A stretch of 64,000 bases of DNA from Metaphire vulgaris (GCA_018105865.1 CM030868.1:3286113-3350112); one strand, 5' to 3'. Shown: positions 35,741 through 49,166, numbered from the stretch's first letter. The notes: generated by a model not told the origin, from the letters alone. Numbers and translations are program-made.

Positions 35741-38700
35741 CTTTCCTGTCGCGTAGGAGTTGTCCGCTTGTTGTTAAACTGGCTTTATGGTTTTCAGAAA
35801 CTGTTTGTGACTAGCTTCAAATTACAGTTTTTGTGTGTCTGGCGTTGATGCTAAAATTTTCGGCTAGATTTTTGCAACAAGTCGTTGTACATTGGGTTGT
35901 GTTTTCGTGATAGTTAAGTTATGTGCATTCGTATATCTGTCTCTTTGTCGTAACGGTTGAAACTCTTCGATGGGTTTTGTTGGTTTTGGCGCTTGCTAGG
36001 AATTTCGAAAGCTATAATCTGTTAATTTGTATTTCTTTTGCTTATGTTTGAAAAGGCCAGCTTCTCGACCGTTTTGTTTGGCTGTGTTTGAGGTTTTTTC
36101 GTTGTCTTTGAAATTTGGAATCTTTTCTTTGAAGCTCGGCGAGCTTTGCCGTTTTTTTGTGTTTGTTACTCGATCGTTTATGTATCGGTTGTTGCTGAAC
36201 ATGGGTTGCTTATTTAGGCTTGACAGTATTTCAATGTTTACTATGTGTGGTTTTGAATAGTAAGTTGATATCTAGATGGTGAAATTCAATAAATACTAGT
36301 GCCATATTGCTTACAAATTTCTCTTTACCTAGAGGGTGTCGTCTTTTTTTGTTAGGCTGTATCAAAATGTTAGTTAGATACTCGAATTTCACCCCCCATT
36401 GAACAGAAAATGTTATTGCTGTATCCGATTGTCGTGTCCATTTCTGCTTGACTCTCTTGTTTGAATCAATTTGTTTGCAAAAGTCTGTGAAGCATTCTAT
36501 TTTTGTGACTTCCGTTTTACAAATATTTTGTTTATATTATTTGAAAGTGTCCTTATTTCTGTGAAATTTCTGTGAGCATCGCCGCGCTGGTTTCGGCAGA
36601 ACCTTCCGAACTTGGCTCGATTTCTTCTCCTTCGGTTATTCTGTTCTAAACTGGTTTCTTGCCGGTAAACTTAGATGTGTACGTAGGTTGTAAAATGTAA
36701 TTTTTTGTTTGTTTGATACCTGCATCAAACACCTACTTTCATTTCGTTAGGCAATTTACGCTTTTGTTTTTACCGAGATTAATATTTTGTTTGGCATTTA
36801 AGAAAATGCAGTTATTAATATAATATTGAAACTTGTTCTATAACTGAATGATAGAACATTGGCCACAATCTTTGTCAGGCTCTATCCCATGCATTATGTA
36901 ATCACAATAGAGACAAGTTGTGTAGTTCAAAGCATTGATAGCTATATTTCTGAGTTTATCTCAGCTTTGTGCATTCTTTGTATTGTTGTACTTGTGGTTG
37001 TATGGTTGTAGTTTACTCTTTGCATGATGTATGTCCACTTAGAAAAACTATTGGACAGCCAGGCTGTGCTCGTTAACCCTTTGAAACGATCATATTGGTT
37101 TACAGGAGTTCTGTGCTGGGAGCTTCGTAAGAAAAGAGTTAAAATTTATGTTGGAAACTGGTTTAGACTTGGTCGTTTGAAATAGAAGATATTTATCCTG
37201 TTGTGTTGTACTATTTGTCTTCTGAGTTAGTTTGGTCGTGGATTCATTTTTCGCGTAGATTGTCTTCGTACGCCATATTCTATTTTCCAAAGGACGTGAC
37301 CGTAATGGCTTTTTGTGCGACAGTGTGCAATAGTGCCAGCACTTTTTCGTGTCTGCTGCTGGTGCTGCTTAGGTGCCTAGATTTGCTTGGAATTTACTGG
37401 TCAAAGTTTAGGATTATCTGTTTTTGCTCAACGGGTTTTTTTTCCAGAACTCTCATTTAACGCACCATCGAATCTCAGAGCTTTAATATCTAAGTCTCTG
37501 TTTTTTTTTTGCGTTTATCAACGTTCTGTATCTTGCTTTTGTATCTTAAGTTAAACGCGATGTTCATCGTTCGTTTGGTGCTATTTATTTCTCATTTTAG
37601 TTAATAAATGTTTCGTCTTTGTCATCGGTAGTAACGTTATTGTCCCTACAAGAGATCATTTATTTGATGCATTTCAGTCCAATCGAAAATCTAAGAACTT
37701 GATACTGTGTTGTGATATTTGCAACTGAAGGCATTGAGACATTAGTGCAAAGCGATCGTACCAGTTTCTAAGAAATCGTACATTTATTGGTAGCTGACAT
37801 TGGGCATTGGTGTTTGCATTGCTTCTGTAACTATCAGAGTATGTTTTCCGTGTTACATCTCGATCGGTTTCCACTTGTGGACTATTCCACGTGGAAATTT
37901 GCATTAATTGCACGAAAAGACTCGCGTTCCAGACCGCAGAAGCTGAGATTTAGGTGTACTGGTTGTTTTCATCGAGTGCGGTTAGATTGCCCAACTTGTT
38001 AAAAGATTTTGAGTCTGATTCAAATGTTTGCAGGCAGTTTCCTGTTGTCCTAAGAGCCAGTTACTTGTATAATCTGCTTAATGTGCTGCATGTTCTTGTG
38101 CAATAAGAATAGTGTTAATTGTACGCTTTCTGCACTTGGTTTGATAACACTTTGATTATTAACTGATAGTTTAAAGAATGCTTCTATATTTCAAAGACAC
38201 GTTACATCTGTACTCAATAATTGACCTAGATAATTATTATAAATTTGTTATTTATATAGTCAAATGAACCAAAAAAATGAATGTTTAATTTTGGAAGAAA
38301 AAAAACTGTTTAGCCAATTGTCTTAAATCTCAGTTCTTTTGTTCTGATAAAGTAAAGTAAAGTAAAATCTCGTGAATTTCTATAGCGCATTGGAAAACAG
38401 CACAGCAGTAGCTGCTTATTCTTAGGCGCTCAGCCTCTCTTAAAATAGCTATGGGAAAGGTATATTATCAGCCAGGCAATAGTCAACATCCAAAAGGGCA
38501 GTGAGGTAGTCGTTAAAGCACTAAGATAGTAAGTAGAGTTAAAAGTGAAGTTTAGAATTGCATAACTGAAATATGATCCTTTAGTTTCTAAGGCTGGTAG
38601 GCCAAATTTCATATAAATGAATACTGAATCCAGAAGGGAGAGTTGATCATGTGTTACTATTGGATTTGATCGAGTTTTGACAACCGGAGGATAACGATTC

Positions 38701-40167
38701 TAATCAAGGAGTGACCAACAACCGATGTCGAGGACATTACAAAAATGGCGCTATAGAAGTGATGGTAATTGCAAGCACACGGCTTGTACACTTTTGTGCA
38801 CGCATACACTCCGCGAACACTTTCTATGGACGTACAGTATAGGCCCCTTAATTAGACTAGCCTAGGGGTATGCTGAACTGCGTACCGTAGTCTACATTGT
38901 AGTTTATGGACGTGAAAACGCGAAATTTATGAGAGTTGCGTAAATAAAGTCGATGGCGTGACAGACAGCGTTCAACGCAAGGTATAGGCTATTCAGTTAT
39001 CGAACCGACGTGTGACAGATTGAGTTGCAATTAGTTACATTGCAAACAAAGAACTCACTGACTTTGAACAGTCCAATGAGTGGAAGAATATGCTTAACTG
39101 CATGGCCGAATGCACCACTATTGAAAACCTTGCAATCAATAAACTTCTATGGCGCCACCAGACCTGTCTTTGTGTGCTGGAAATTGGACACTGTGCCCGG
39201 GGCCCCGCGCAACTAAGGGGCCCCGTACGCTCCAACCGTTTTATGTTATGACCATTTTAACCTATTATTGTTTGTCATAAAAGGTCAAATGTCATCACTT
39301 AATTTTTTGGCGTTACGTCACATTTACGAAACACGTCACACTTCGTAACAAATGTCAAATGGCCGGACCCCTAACCGCGTTACGTAATTTATGGACGACC
39401 CCTTTGGCCCACCCCAAAATCCTGCCAGACGTCGTGAAGTTAGACTCCGGTAGCAGTTAGGCCTGGGCCTTGCATGTGTAGGCCTACTTCACATAATCGT
39501 TCATTCATTGGCGTAGCCAGGATTCCGGAATGGGGGAAGAGGGGGCACATCGACATAAAAAAGCGTTATCTGAGGCCAAATGAACTTATTTCGTCCATTT
39601 TCTGCGCCAATGCATTCAATATCTGTCGTCTGCGCACACGGGCGCCCCACAGATTGGGGCAAGAGGGGACACCTGCCTCCCCCTGGAATGTGCAAATCTA
39701 TTTTTGTAACTATCTATATTTTGCTTTTAACCAATATTTCCAAGCTAAAACCACTACTAAAACACAAAGAGAAATTGAGAAACTTAACTATATGGGCCTA
39801 ACTGTAGAAGCGGTTGAATTGAATATCTTAAAATCTATAGGCCTGTTAGCCGTGACCATTGTGTCTTGCCCTCCCCTGGAAAACTTCCTGTGGGCGCCAC
39901 TCACTGTCTGCACATAGTAATTTCACTAAAGGACTAATTACAAATATTTCTCTTCGACAATCGTGCAAAGCACGCGCGCTTCACTTAGGTCCATGCACAA
40001 ACGAATTCGAGTAGGCCTATAATTATGATGGTTTGTGACGAGTTGCCTCTGTATGCCAGCCTGCCAGTCAATCTAACCAGCATCTGGTGTCTCTCGCGTA
40101 CAGTAACTAATAGGCCTTTAGCAGCTGCCATTTTGGAGACAAGGCATTCGGCATTGCAACAGTCACG
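35741..40167. other. Downstream of NAP1: probable 3' UTR, then repeats
   Basis: From 35741 to about 38.1 kb the DNA is T- and G-rich on the + strand, without MITEs, and carries AATAAA at 36288 and 37603. Both fit alternative polyadenylation of the NAP1-like gene. A tATAGCGC-type short repeat lies at about 38345-38410. GGGGCCCC-rich sequence lies at about 39190-39240. A GTGGCGTAGCCAGGATTCC-type element at about 39508-39690 precedes the BPI-like gene. No exon is recognisable. Confidence 0.4.
36288..36293 (+). promoter_or_regulatory. Candidate polyadenylation signal of the NAP1-like gene
   Basis: AATAAA, 548 bases after the stop codon. An alternative AATAAA is at 37603-37608. Confidence 0.35.
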
Positions 40168-41676
40168 ATGAAGACCTGTACAATGTCGTGGTTGGTTGTC
40201 GTTATGGCGTTCGGGGCTACGACGCTGGTCGGGGTACGGTCCGGCGAGGCACCTCCGCCCGGAATTGCGGTCAGGTTGAATCAGAACTTCCTCGACTACG
40301 GTGCCAAAGTGGGGGCCGAACTGATCAAGAAACGGATCAGCAGCAATAACATCCCGGTTCCGGATCACAACGGAACCATCTCGGTCAAGATATGCGACAT
40401 CACGTACTATCTGTCGAGCATTCGACTGGTGAAGGTGAAGAACATCCTCATGTCCATCAAGGTCGTTCCGGACGTTGGTGTTACGGTTTTCGTCGAGAAG
40501 GCCGACTTGCATTTCGTCGGAAAGTTCCACTATACATACTCACTTTTCATGATGACGAACAAGAACGGAGGCACGTTTGACCTGGCGCTGATGAAAACCT
40601 CCATTATCGTCAAGCTGACCGGAGGGATGGAACCGTCTGGATCGCCGACGGTCGGCCTTCTCGGCTGTACTGCGGTCATCGGGGAGATGAAGCTGAACAT
40701 GTACGCGTTCAGCGCCAACTGGCTACTCGAACGGTTCACGAGCACGATCGAAAACGCCGTGAAACCGACCCTGGAGACGGAAATATGCGAGTACGTAAGG
40801 AGCACGCGAGCGTCCATTGCCAAAAAGCTTGCCAAAAACACCAACGTCAACATTACGGAGTCGAAAACTCTCTACGTGAACCTAGGCTTGACCGCTCCGC
40901 CGACATTTGGCGATGGTTTCCTAGAGACGAAACACAAAGGGGAGGTGACGTGGGCAAACGACACGCGACGCGTCAAATACTTTCCCCCCAGATTTACATC
41001 GATTCCAAAATCTCCGAAAATGATCTGTGTCTACCTCAGCAAGTACGTCGCCAACACTATGCTCTACGCCATGTACAATAACAAGAATCTGTCGGCAGTG
41101 TACACGCAGAAGGATTTCTCGAACAAAAACAGAAACTTACTGGATACAGACTGCAAGGGCAATCCGCTATGCATCTCGGCAATGATCCCCGGACTGTCCG
41201 CAGCATATCCCAACCATGTGGTCGAATTTGAGGTGAACGCAACCGAAGTTCCAGTCGTGGACGTTTCCGGTGGCGCCTTCGCGGTCACCTACGGCACGAG
41301 ATTGGGGATAAGAGTGCGAGACGCCAAAGGAAAAGTGACCACCATCGGCGAGTATTCGATCAACGGGAATGCCACCGGAACGTTGCGCGTCAAGGGTGAC
41401 AAGATGTTCGTGACAGTGACAGCCATTCCCCTGAACAAAGTCGGTGTCGCCGACAACACTGTGCCGAAAGAACCCCTCAATAAACTGACAGATCTTCAGT
41501 CTTTCCTGCAGACGCTCGCCGATAAGTACCTGATGGCGAGACTCGACGAGCTCGGGACGAAAGGCATAGCGATGACCATACCCGTCAAGGGGCTCATGCT
41601 GAGCGAACCCAGCCTGGAGACGTACGAAAAGTCCGGCTACCTGATGTGCGTCAACGTTCTTTACCTGGACGCGTAG
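40168..41676 (+). CDS. Secreted BPI/LBP/PLUNC-family lipid-binding protein, single exon
   Basis: One uninterrupted frame of 502 residues, close to the usual length for BPI and LBP (about 450-490) plus a signal peptide. Residues 1-25 form a hydrophobic signal (SWLVVVMAFGATTLVGV, then cleavage near RSGE). The N-terminal barrel starts PGIAVRLNQNFLDYGAKVGAE. Cys167 and Cys207 are 40 residues apart, as in the conserved disulfide of human BPI, and lie in LLGCTAVIGEM and LETEICEYV. The C-terminal half shows the second barrel, ending in PVKGLMLSEPSL. Six N-glycosylation sequons are present (Asn68, 228, 264, 307, 357, 401). Family members bind bacterial lipopolysaccharide or other lipids and act in innate immunity. 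The ligand here is unknown. The ORF is much richer in GC than its flanks. Vertebrate BPI/LBP genes have many introns, so a single exon is unusual. A start at Met6 is also possible. Confidence 0.9.
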   Translation: MKTCTMSWLVVVMAFGATTLVGVRSGEAPPPGIAVRLNQNFLDYGAKVGAELIKKRISSNNIPVPDHNGTISVKICDITYYLSSIRLVKVKNILMSIKVVPDVGVTVFVEKADLHFVGKFHYTYSLFMMTNKNGGTFDLALMKTSIIVKLTGGMEPSGSPTVGLLGCTAVIGEMKLNMYAFSANWLLERFTSTIENAVKPTLETEICEYVRSTRASIAKKLAKNTNVNITESKTLYVNLGLTAPPTFGDGFLETKHKGEVTWANDTRRVKYFPPRFTSIPKSPKMICVYLSKYVANTMLYAMYNNKNLSAVYTQKDFSNKNRNLLDTDCKGNPLCISAMIPGLSAAYPNHVVEFEVNATEVPVVDVSGGAFAVTYGTRLGIRVRDAKGKVTTIGEYSINGNATGTLRVKGDKMFVTVTAIPLNKVGVADNTVPKEPLNKLTDLQSFLQTLADKYLMARLDELGTKGIAMTIPVKGLMLSEPSLETYEKSGYLMCVNVLYLDA

Positions 41677-41877
41677 AAGAATCGACCATCTACGAATTGG
41701 ATGCATTCCAATTCGCGAAATGGATACAATGCAATTCTCATCTGTCCTTTTCAAAAGATCTCCAGCTTTGTCACAAGATCTCAGAATTTCGTTAAAATTA
41801 ATACCAAACAGCCTAGTAATAATTACATTACCATACGATGCGGTGTGCTGCGTGTATAGGTAGGCTATGTGTGCATG

Positions 41878-41878
<1 letters not shown>

Positions 41879-41957
<79 letters not shown>

Positions 41958-41993
41958 TAATAATAATAAAAATAATAATAATCATCATCATCA
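41879..41993. repeat. TAA microsatellite
   Basis: About 35 TAA units with a few AAA interruptions, ending in ATC units, 200 bases after the BPI-like stop codon. Confidence 0.95.
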
Positions 41994-42030
41994 CGCAGTC
42001 GCATTTCAAAGAACTTTCACAACAATAACA

Positions 42031-42200
<170 letters not shown>

Positions 42201-42548
42201 GGGTTAGATTGGTTCAGTAGGATCTTCTCTGCGTGAGAATCACTCTGTTCCATTAATTCACTTCATGGTCTTGCTGTGTAATCTCATTCATTTTCGTCCA
42301 TTAGGCTTGTTCAAATTTCTCAAATTAACACTTAACACTCCAGTACTAACTACTTAACCATAACATGGTGTGTGCCTAGATAGGTTTGAATGTGTGGAAG
42401 CATGGGAGGATGAATGGATATAGGTATGCATGTAAATTGACAAATCGAATATTAAACATGAAGAAATATTTCGTTGTTTAGATTAATTATTGAACTTTCA
42501 GCGTAACCAGGGCCTATTTTCTCTATTAAACATTGTCTACGCGTGACA

Positions 42549-42700
42549 AAGATCAGTGGCGTAGACAGGATTCCAGAAGGGGGGCTTCAGCATAAAATCC
42601 GCCCAAAAGTCTTGACGAGCAAAAAAGGTGGTCGTCTCAAAACGATAAAGTCTGGTGCGTTATCTTCGCTCTTATACTATCCCTATCACCTTCCAACTAA
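42549..42700 (+). mobile_element. GTGGCGTAGCCAGGA-type interspersed element (one end)
   Basis: Begins AGTGGCGTAGACAGGATTCC and continues with CCCAAAAGTCTTGACGAGCA, matching the reverse complement of part of 63333-63565. The opposite inverted end is not seen. Confidence 0.5.
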
Positions 42701-42852
42701 TCGGATGTATTGGACGGATCTCACGACCGGTCCAGACCCAAATAGAGGGTCTGGGAGTGTTAGAGTTGCCGGGGGAAAGGGCTGGAGCTTGAACCCTCCC
42801 CCAGTTAACTTTGCAATCCGACCAAAAATCGCATATCGGGTGCATGCAGTTT

Positions 42853-45255
42853 CTGTCATTCATTGAATTTCCATGTTTTTTTCGAAATTTGAGCGAAAAT
42901 TTGTGGTGTCGTAGGGCTTTCATATTTGCACCGATTGAAGCCCAGTCGATGCCTAGAAGGAATCTGGACCCGCATTTGGGATATCTATCAGGTGTCTGGC
43001 TTTTTTAAAGGGATAAAAATCTATAAAATGTATAGCCACCATTATTATATTTTGCAATATAGACACATTAATAGGGTGGAAAGTGACGGATTTTTCTAGT
43101 CCACTGACATCACTGCAAGGCGTGTGAAAGTTCTAAAGAGAAATTTGGGTGAAATATCGACATGCATTTTTGGGTCGCCCGAAAATTTTTCATGGACTAT
43201 AGTCCAGGTTTTTTTTCGAAATTTGAGCGAAAATTTGTGGTGTCGTATGGCTTTCATATTTGCACCGATTGAAGCCCAGTCTATGCCTACAAGGAATCTG
43301 GACCCGCATTTGGGATATCTATCAGGTGTCTGGCTTTTCTAAAGGGTTAAAAATCTATAAAATGTATAGCCTCCATTATTATATTTTGCAATATAGACAC
43401 ATTAATAGGGTGGAAAGTGACGGATTTTTCTAGTCCACTGACATCACTGCAAGGCGTGTGAGGGTTCTAAAGAGAAATTTGGGTGAAATATCGACATGAA
43501 TTTTTGGGTCGCCCGAAAATTTTTCATGGACTATATATAGTCCAGGGTTTTTTTCGAAATTTGAGCGAAAATTTGTGGTGTCGTATGGCTTTCATATTTG
43601 CACCGATTGAAGCCCAGTCTATGCCTACAAGGGATCTGGACCCGCATTTGGGATATCTGTGAGGTGTCTGGCTTTTCTAAAGGGTTAAAAATCTATAAAA
43701 TGTATAGCCTCCATTATTATATTTTGCAATATAGACACATTAATAGGGTGGAAAGTGACGGATTTTTCTAGTCCACTGACATCACTGCAAGGCGTGTGAG
43801 GGTTCTAAAGAGAAATTTGGGTGAAATATCGACATGAATTTTTGGGTCCCTGAAAATTTTTCATGGACTATAGTCCAGGTTTTTTTTTCGAAATTTGAGC
43901 GAAAATTTGTGGTGTCGTAGGGCTTTCATATTTGCACCGATTGAAGCCCAGTCGATGCCTACAAGGAATCTGGACCCGCATTTGGGATATCTATCAGGTG
44001 TCTGGCTTTTTTAAAGGGATAAAAATCTATAAAATGTATAGCCACCATTATTATATTTTGCAATATAGACACATTAATAGGGTGGAAAGTGACGGATTTT
44101 TCTAGTCCACTGACATCACTGCAAGGCGTGTGAAAGTTCTAAAGAGAAATTTGGGTGAAATATCGACATGAATTTTTGGGTCGCCCGAAAATTTTTCATG
44201 GACTATAGTCCAGGGTTTTTTTTCGAAATTTGAGCGAAAATTTGTGGTGTCGTAGGGCTTTCATATTTGCACCGATTGAAGTCCAGTCTATGCCTACAAG
44301 GAATCTGGACCCGCATTTGGGATATCTGTGAGGTGTCTGGCTTTTCTAAAGGGTTAAAAATCTATAAAATGTATAGCCTCCATTATTATATTTTGCAATA
44401 TAGACACATTAATAGGGTGGAAAGTGACGGATTTTTCTTGTCCACTGACATCACTGCAAGGCGTGTGAAAGTTCTAAAGAGAAATTTGGGTGAAATATCG
44501 ACATGAATTTTTGGGTCCCCTGAAAATTTTTCATGGACTATAGTCCAGGGTTTTTTTCGAAATTTGAGCGAAAATTTGTGGTGCCGTAGGGCTTTCATAT
44601 TTGCACCGATTGAAGTCCAGTCTATGCCTACAAGGAATCTGGACCCGCATTTGGGATATCTGTGAGGTGTCTGGCTTTTCTAAAGGGTTAAAAATCTATA
44701 AAATGTATAGCCTCCATTATTATATTTTGCAATATAGACACATTAATAGGGTGGAAAGTGACGGATTTTTCTTGTCCACTGACATCACTGCAAGGCGTGT
44801 GAGGGTTCTAAAGAGAAATTTGGGTGAAATATCGACATGAATTTTTGGGTCGCCAGAAAATTTTTCATGGACTTCACCCAAAATTTTTCATGTCCAGGGT
44901 TTTTTTCGAAATTTGAGCGAAAATTTGTGGTGTCGTAGGGCTTTCATATTTGCACCGATTGAAGCCCAGTCGATGCCTACAAGGAATCTGGACCCGCATT
45001 TGGGATATCTATCAGGTGTCTGGCTTTTCTAAAGGGTTAAAAATCTATAAAATGTATAGCCTCCATTATTATATTTTGCAATATAGACACATTAATAGGG
45101 TGGAAAGTGACGGATTTTTCTAGTCCACTGACATCACTGCAAGGCGTGTGAGGGTTCTAAAGAGAAATTTGGGTGAAATATCGACATGAATTTTTGGGTC
45201 GCCCGAAAATTTTTCATGGACTATATGATAGTCCACTGACATCACTGCAAGGCTA
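42853..45255. repeat. Tandem satellite, about 334-bp unit, seven copies
   Basis: The marker GCACCGATTGAAG occurs at 42929, 43262, 43600, 43934, 44269, 44603 and 44952, giving spacings of 333, 338, 334, 335, 334 and 349. Units differ at few positions (for example AGCCCAG or AGTCCAG, ATCTATCAGG or ATCTGTGAGG). Each junction carries a short palindrome around GGACTATAGTCC. In one unit it has expanded to GGACTATATATAGTCC. In the last full unit it is replaced by a short duplicated segment. Short frames inside read similar peptides in each unit only because the units are alike. Confidence 0.95.
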
Positions 45256-46756
45256 CTGGACTACCGGTTGGTAACATTGTGTAATACAACTAGTCAGCTA
45301 GCCTAAGCCTACATGAATGTCGGACGTGGATTAGAACTTCTAGAAGACTCGATGAGCTTAATGCTTAAAATATTTATTAGATTAGCTTAGCTATGAGCAG
45401 GCATTAGATCTGAAGTTAAACAAGAAAACTTTACGAGAAGAACTTCCTCGGTCGAGGAGCCCTTGGAGGAGTCATAGGACGCCATTAAAATTTACTTTAC
45501 TGATGAGTGATGATGTCAGATGACGTCATCTGTATTTCCTTTATGCTCCCGGTAAGTAAAATGCATGCTGTCTGACAAACTGAACGCGATATACAATAGT
45601 AGTCTAGATTAAACACTGTGGAGGCCCATACTCTGGGATTTGCGCAAAGCCGTTGAGAAATTTTTCGGGGTGGGGAGCGGAGGGGAGGATGATGGGTACA
45701 AAATCCGTTAATATCTCAATAACTCATTATTATTATTATTATTATTATTCGACGATTTGTGAAGCGCCGTAACATGGCCATCGGCCAAAACCAAAAGCGC
45801 TGTACAGTCAACAGTCAACTGTACGATATGGTGAACAAATGCGTTTTCAGCTCTTTAGCAAACGTTTCAGGTGAAGTAATCCCGACATTTAGTCATTGAC
45901 TAACTATTTTACTTGAAAATCTCGACGCGTCCCTCCCATTCTAGAAACCTGGCTGTGCCACCGTTCTGCACCACATGCTTGCCTATAATAGTACAAGTTT
46001 TCTGACCACAGGGTAATGTTGGAGTAGGCCTAACGGTCGAGAAATCTGTGTAAATAACAAAACTTCCAGAAAGAAATATTAACATTCTAACATAAATATA
46101 CTGACACGTCATACATCCATTAAAACGATGTTACTGTGCATTGATGATTCACAACATTTGGCAATCAAATGCAAAGATTATGCATAATTACATTACGTCG
46201 AATAACAAAAAAAGTTCAAATTCAACCAAAAATGAGACATTTTCACAAAAGGATGCTAGATTCTACAAGACTCCAGCAAGTAACTTGAAAAACGCAAACC
46301 AAGTGAAGACAGCACAAATGTTTTAAATATTTTAAACTCAAATATTTTAAAACTTTACTAAAAGCAATCCTTTAAAATAGGTTCTCTTCTACGTGACAAT
46401 TATATCGTCAAATCACAGAAATTTATATAAATCAAAATATTATTTAAACATCAAAAAAACAAAATAATAAAAATTTAACAATCGAGTGATGCTATGAATT
46501 AGAAACAACCTTGGTCCCTACGTTTCTGGCGAATATCACACACCATGCGAGACATTGTAATAGAGGGCTGTAATACACAATCAAATAGTAATCACCAGCT
46601 ACATACCAGAACTGGCCTATATACAATGTAACCACTCTGAATATTTTCAAATAGGATAGGAAAATACCGGAAGTTGGTGATAGGTTAATAAAACCGGTAG
46701 AGAAGGACCCAGAACATCAAAACATCGTTAAAGACATCAGTGGGAATAACATAAAG

Positions 46757-47119
46757 CATAGGCGGAGTTAATCAGGGCTAGGGGGTGGGGCCAAGCCCCC
46801 ATGAATACCTCAACAATTTTTTTGCTTGTTGAATAGGCACAATGATCTTTTTAGATCCCTCATGACCATCCGAACAACTTTTTGCTGCTTGTCGAACGGG
46901 CATAATTAGGTCTACTGAGAAGGACAGAGGTCAGGGGAGGGGCGTTGTCTTCTTCAGAAAAAAGGTCATCACCACTTTTTGACATTTGATTCAAATATTT
47001 TGTGAAAATTTAGGAAATTGCAGAACTTTGTGGAGAACATTGAAAACGTGTTTCCCAAACAGACTTCTGCTGGCTGGAGTTTAGCCCCCCCCCAAACAAA
47101 AAACCAAACTCCGCCCATG
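46757..47119. mobile_element. MITE with CATAGGCGGAGTT inverted ends
   Basis: Left end CATAGGCGGAGTT and right end AACTCCGCCCATG are inverted repeats with one mismatch, about 360 bp apart. The interior repeats TTTTTGCTTGTTGAA and TTTTTGCTGCTTGTCGAA. Confidence 0.6.
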
Positions 47120-47696
47120 ATATCAAGGAGACACTGTTTGGTGGGCTAACACGCTTAATTAATCTGCCATGAAACACCAAAGGCAGCACAACTGGTAACT
47201 TATTGTTAGATACTTTACATTGTAATACTTTACTTTGTAAATTACGATAACATCAACACGGTGGTTGAAAGAAAATATTTTCACAACACAAACTGGACAG
47301 AAAACGGGTTCTTTACTGACCACCACAGTTAGTCAGAACGTTTGATCGTCATATTCAAAAGCGAAAATTTAAAAAATTAAAAACAGGAAATAGTGATGGG
47401 AATCACTCGTCATTCGATGGCCCCAGAAGATAACACGATAGAGATAAACAACTGGACTTCTCACAACCAACCAACGTATGAAATAATTCAGTTGTACACT
47501 ACATAACACTTTGGAAAGTTTCAAGTGTAATACCTCACATTACTCAAAACAACTGCTCATGCATCTCAAACTGCACAAGGGAGCAAGCCTGTAGAACCAT
47601 ATTCTACACAATAAATGTAACAAACAGGGGTGCACAGCGATGGGGGTATATCAGTACATACCCCCTCTCCTCCGAAAATCAGTACCGGCATATATA

Positions 47697-47745
47697 AAAT
47701 ATATGTATATAATATATATTATATATATAACAATATATACCCCCA
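47697..47745. repeat. AT-rich simple sequence (ATATATA)
   Basis: Imperfect TATA repeats inside a C-rich-flanked repeat segment. Confidence 0.6.
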
Positions 47746-48202
47746 AATTTATACCCTCCAAAATCAAATTCCTGGCTACACCCCCGGTAACAAATGCTCA
47801 ATTAACAACCAATTTTGCAAAAATATCTCAATTCCTAAAATATTGCACAAAATTATATAAAATAGGAACATAAGAACAGGGTCGAATGGCTATCAAAGAA
47901 GTCTAAGCACTGGTGCAATGGTCACTCTCTCTTAATGGTACCATTCCACTATATCTATCATCTTTGTCAGTATTCAGTATTCCCAGCGGCAGCGCTTCTG
48001 AGCGATTCCTCCAAAGAGACTGCATACAAATATTCCGTTACGTTACATTACTGCACTGTGCAAAAGAGAATCAAACTGCTCCGAGTAACAAATGCTTGAA
48101 AACTCAAAAGACAAACGAAAGAGTGGAAAGAAAATCATTTTAAGACATTAAGCCAGTTAATAGTCATCAATAGTGAATGACTCAATGTGCGTTAACAACC
48201 AT

Positions 48203-48204
<2 letters not shown>

Positions 48205-48254
<50 letters not shown>
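48205..48254. repeat. TAA microsatellite
   Basis: About 16 pure units. Confidence 0.95.
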
Positions 48255-49166
48255 GTAACCCAGAAACAGTTTTGCATCCAATCATCACTTCTAAAAAGAA
48301 CCTTCACAATCAAGTTTATATTAACTGCATTAGTAGCCAAAGTAATGTGAAAGAATATCATAACAAAAGCAATCTCTATTTTTAAAAAATTGCATTTTAA
48401 AAGAGTAAAACACAGATATATAGATCGTTGAGAGATCAATACTGTAATCATTGAGACCCAAATCATTCTTTTTACATCAACAGAAAAGTTCAATAACAAA
48501 AGGAGCATCATAAACACAAAATAGATATACTTTATGTTCATATGAACCACGTGTGCATTATTCGCCAAGTTTACATTGAAGCAAGCACCGCTTTCTAACA
48601 CATTCTTTGAGTTCTGGCACCAGATATTCATCACTATTACAAATTACAAATTACTATTACAAATATAAATATTAGAATGTATAACAAGAATATGAATAAA
48701 TGCATCTACGGGGCATAGACTTCTGTGCAAACACATTAGATAGATGTGCGGTCACAGTAACTGGATGTTAAACAAACTTAAATATACAACCACATGGACG
48801 AATTTAACGCAAAATCCAAAGTCATGATAAAGCATATGAAAATACTGAGTAATACAAAATTTACTGTAGTAGTAATAATAATGACTGTCCAATACATTCA
48901 CAACACTTAGTTAAAAATTCAAAGTCCCAAGTCTGCAGTAAGCACTGTAAGTAGCACTAACGTATCAACTTAATACAATTATCTCTCATAAAACCAACAT
49001 AACCCAAACTTCTGTCTAGAATTATACAGAATACAATTAAACCAATTATAAATGATCGACGGTATTATAAGTCTTTGAACAAAATCATTCGAACAGCAAA
49101 AATGACTTATTACTTGGACAGACCACAGAAAATAATTAGATAACATTTTTATATTATACAATTCAC

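Noticed and set aside
37203..37460. A hydrophobic 85-residue + strand frame downstream of NAP1
   Set aside because: It has no recognisable domain, lies in T-rich probable UTR where hydrophobic codons are expected, and has no supporting splice signals.
41167..42009. A 280-residue minus-strand frame
   Set aside because: It is antisense to the BPI-like gene and runs into the TAA microsatellite.
43124..44840. A repeated small peptide family encoded in the satellite
   Set aside because: The frames lack start context and a signal, and they look alike because the DNA units are near-identical.
42853..45255. CRISPR-like regular repeats
   Set aside because: The 334-bp units are tandem copies with no unique spacers, and the DNA is animal nuclear sequence.
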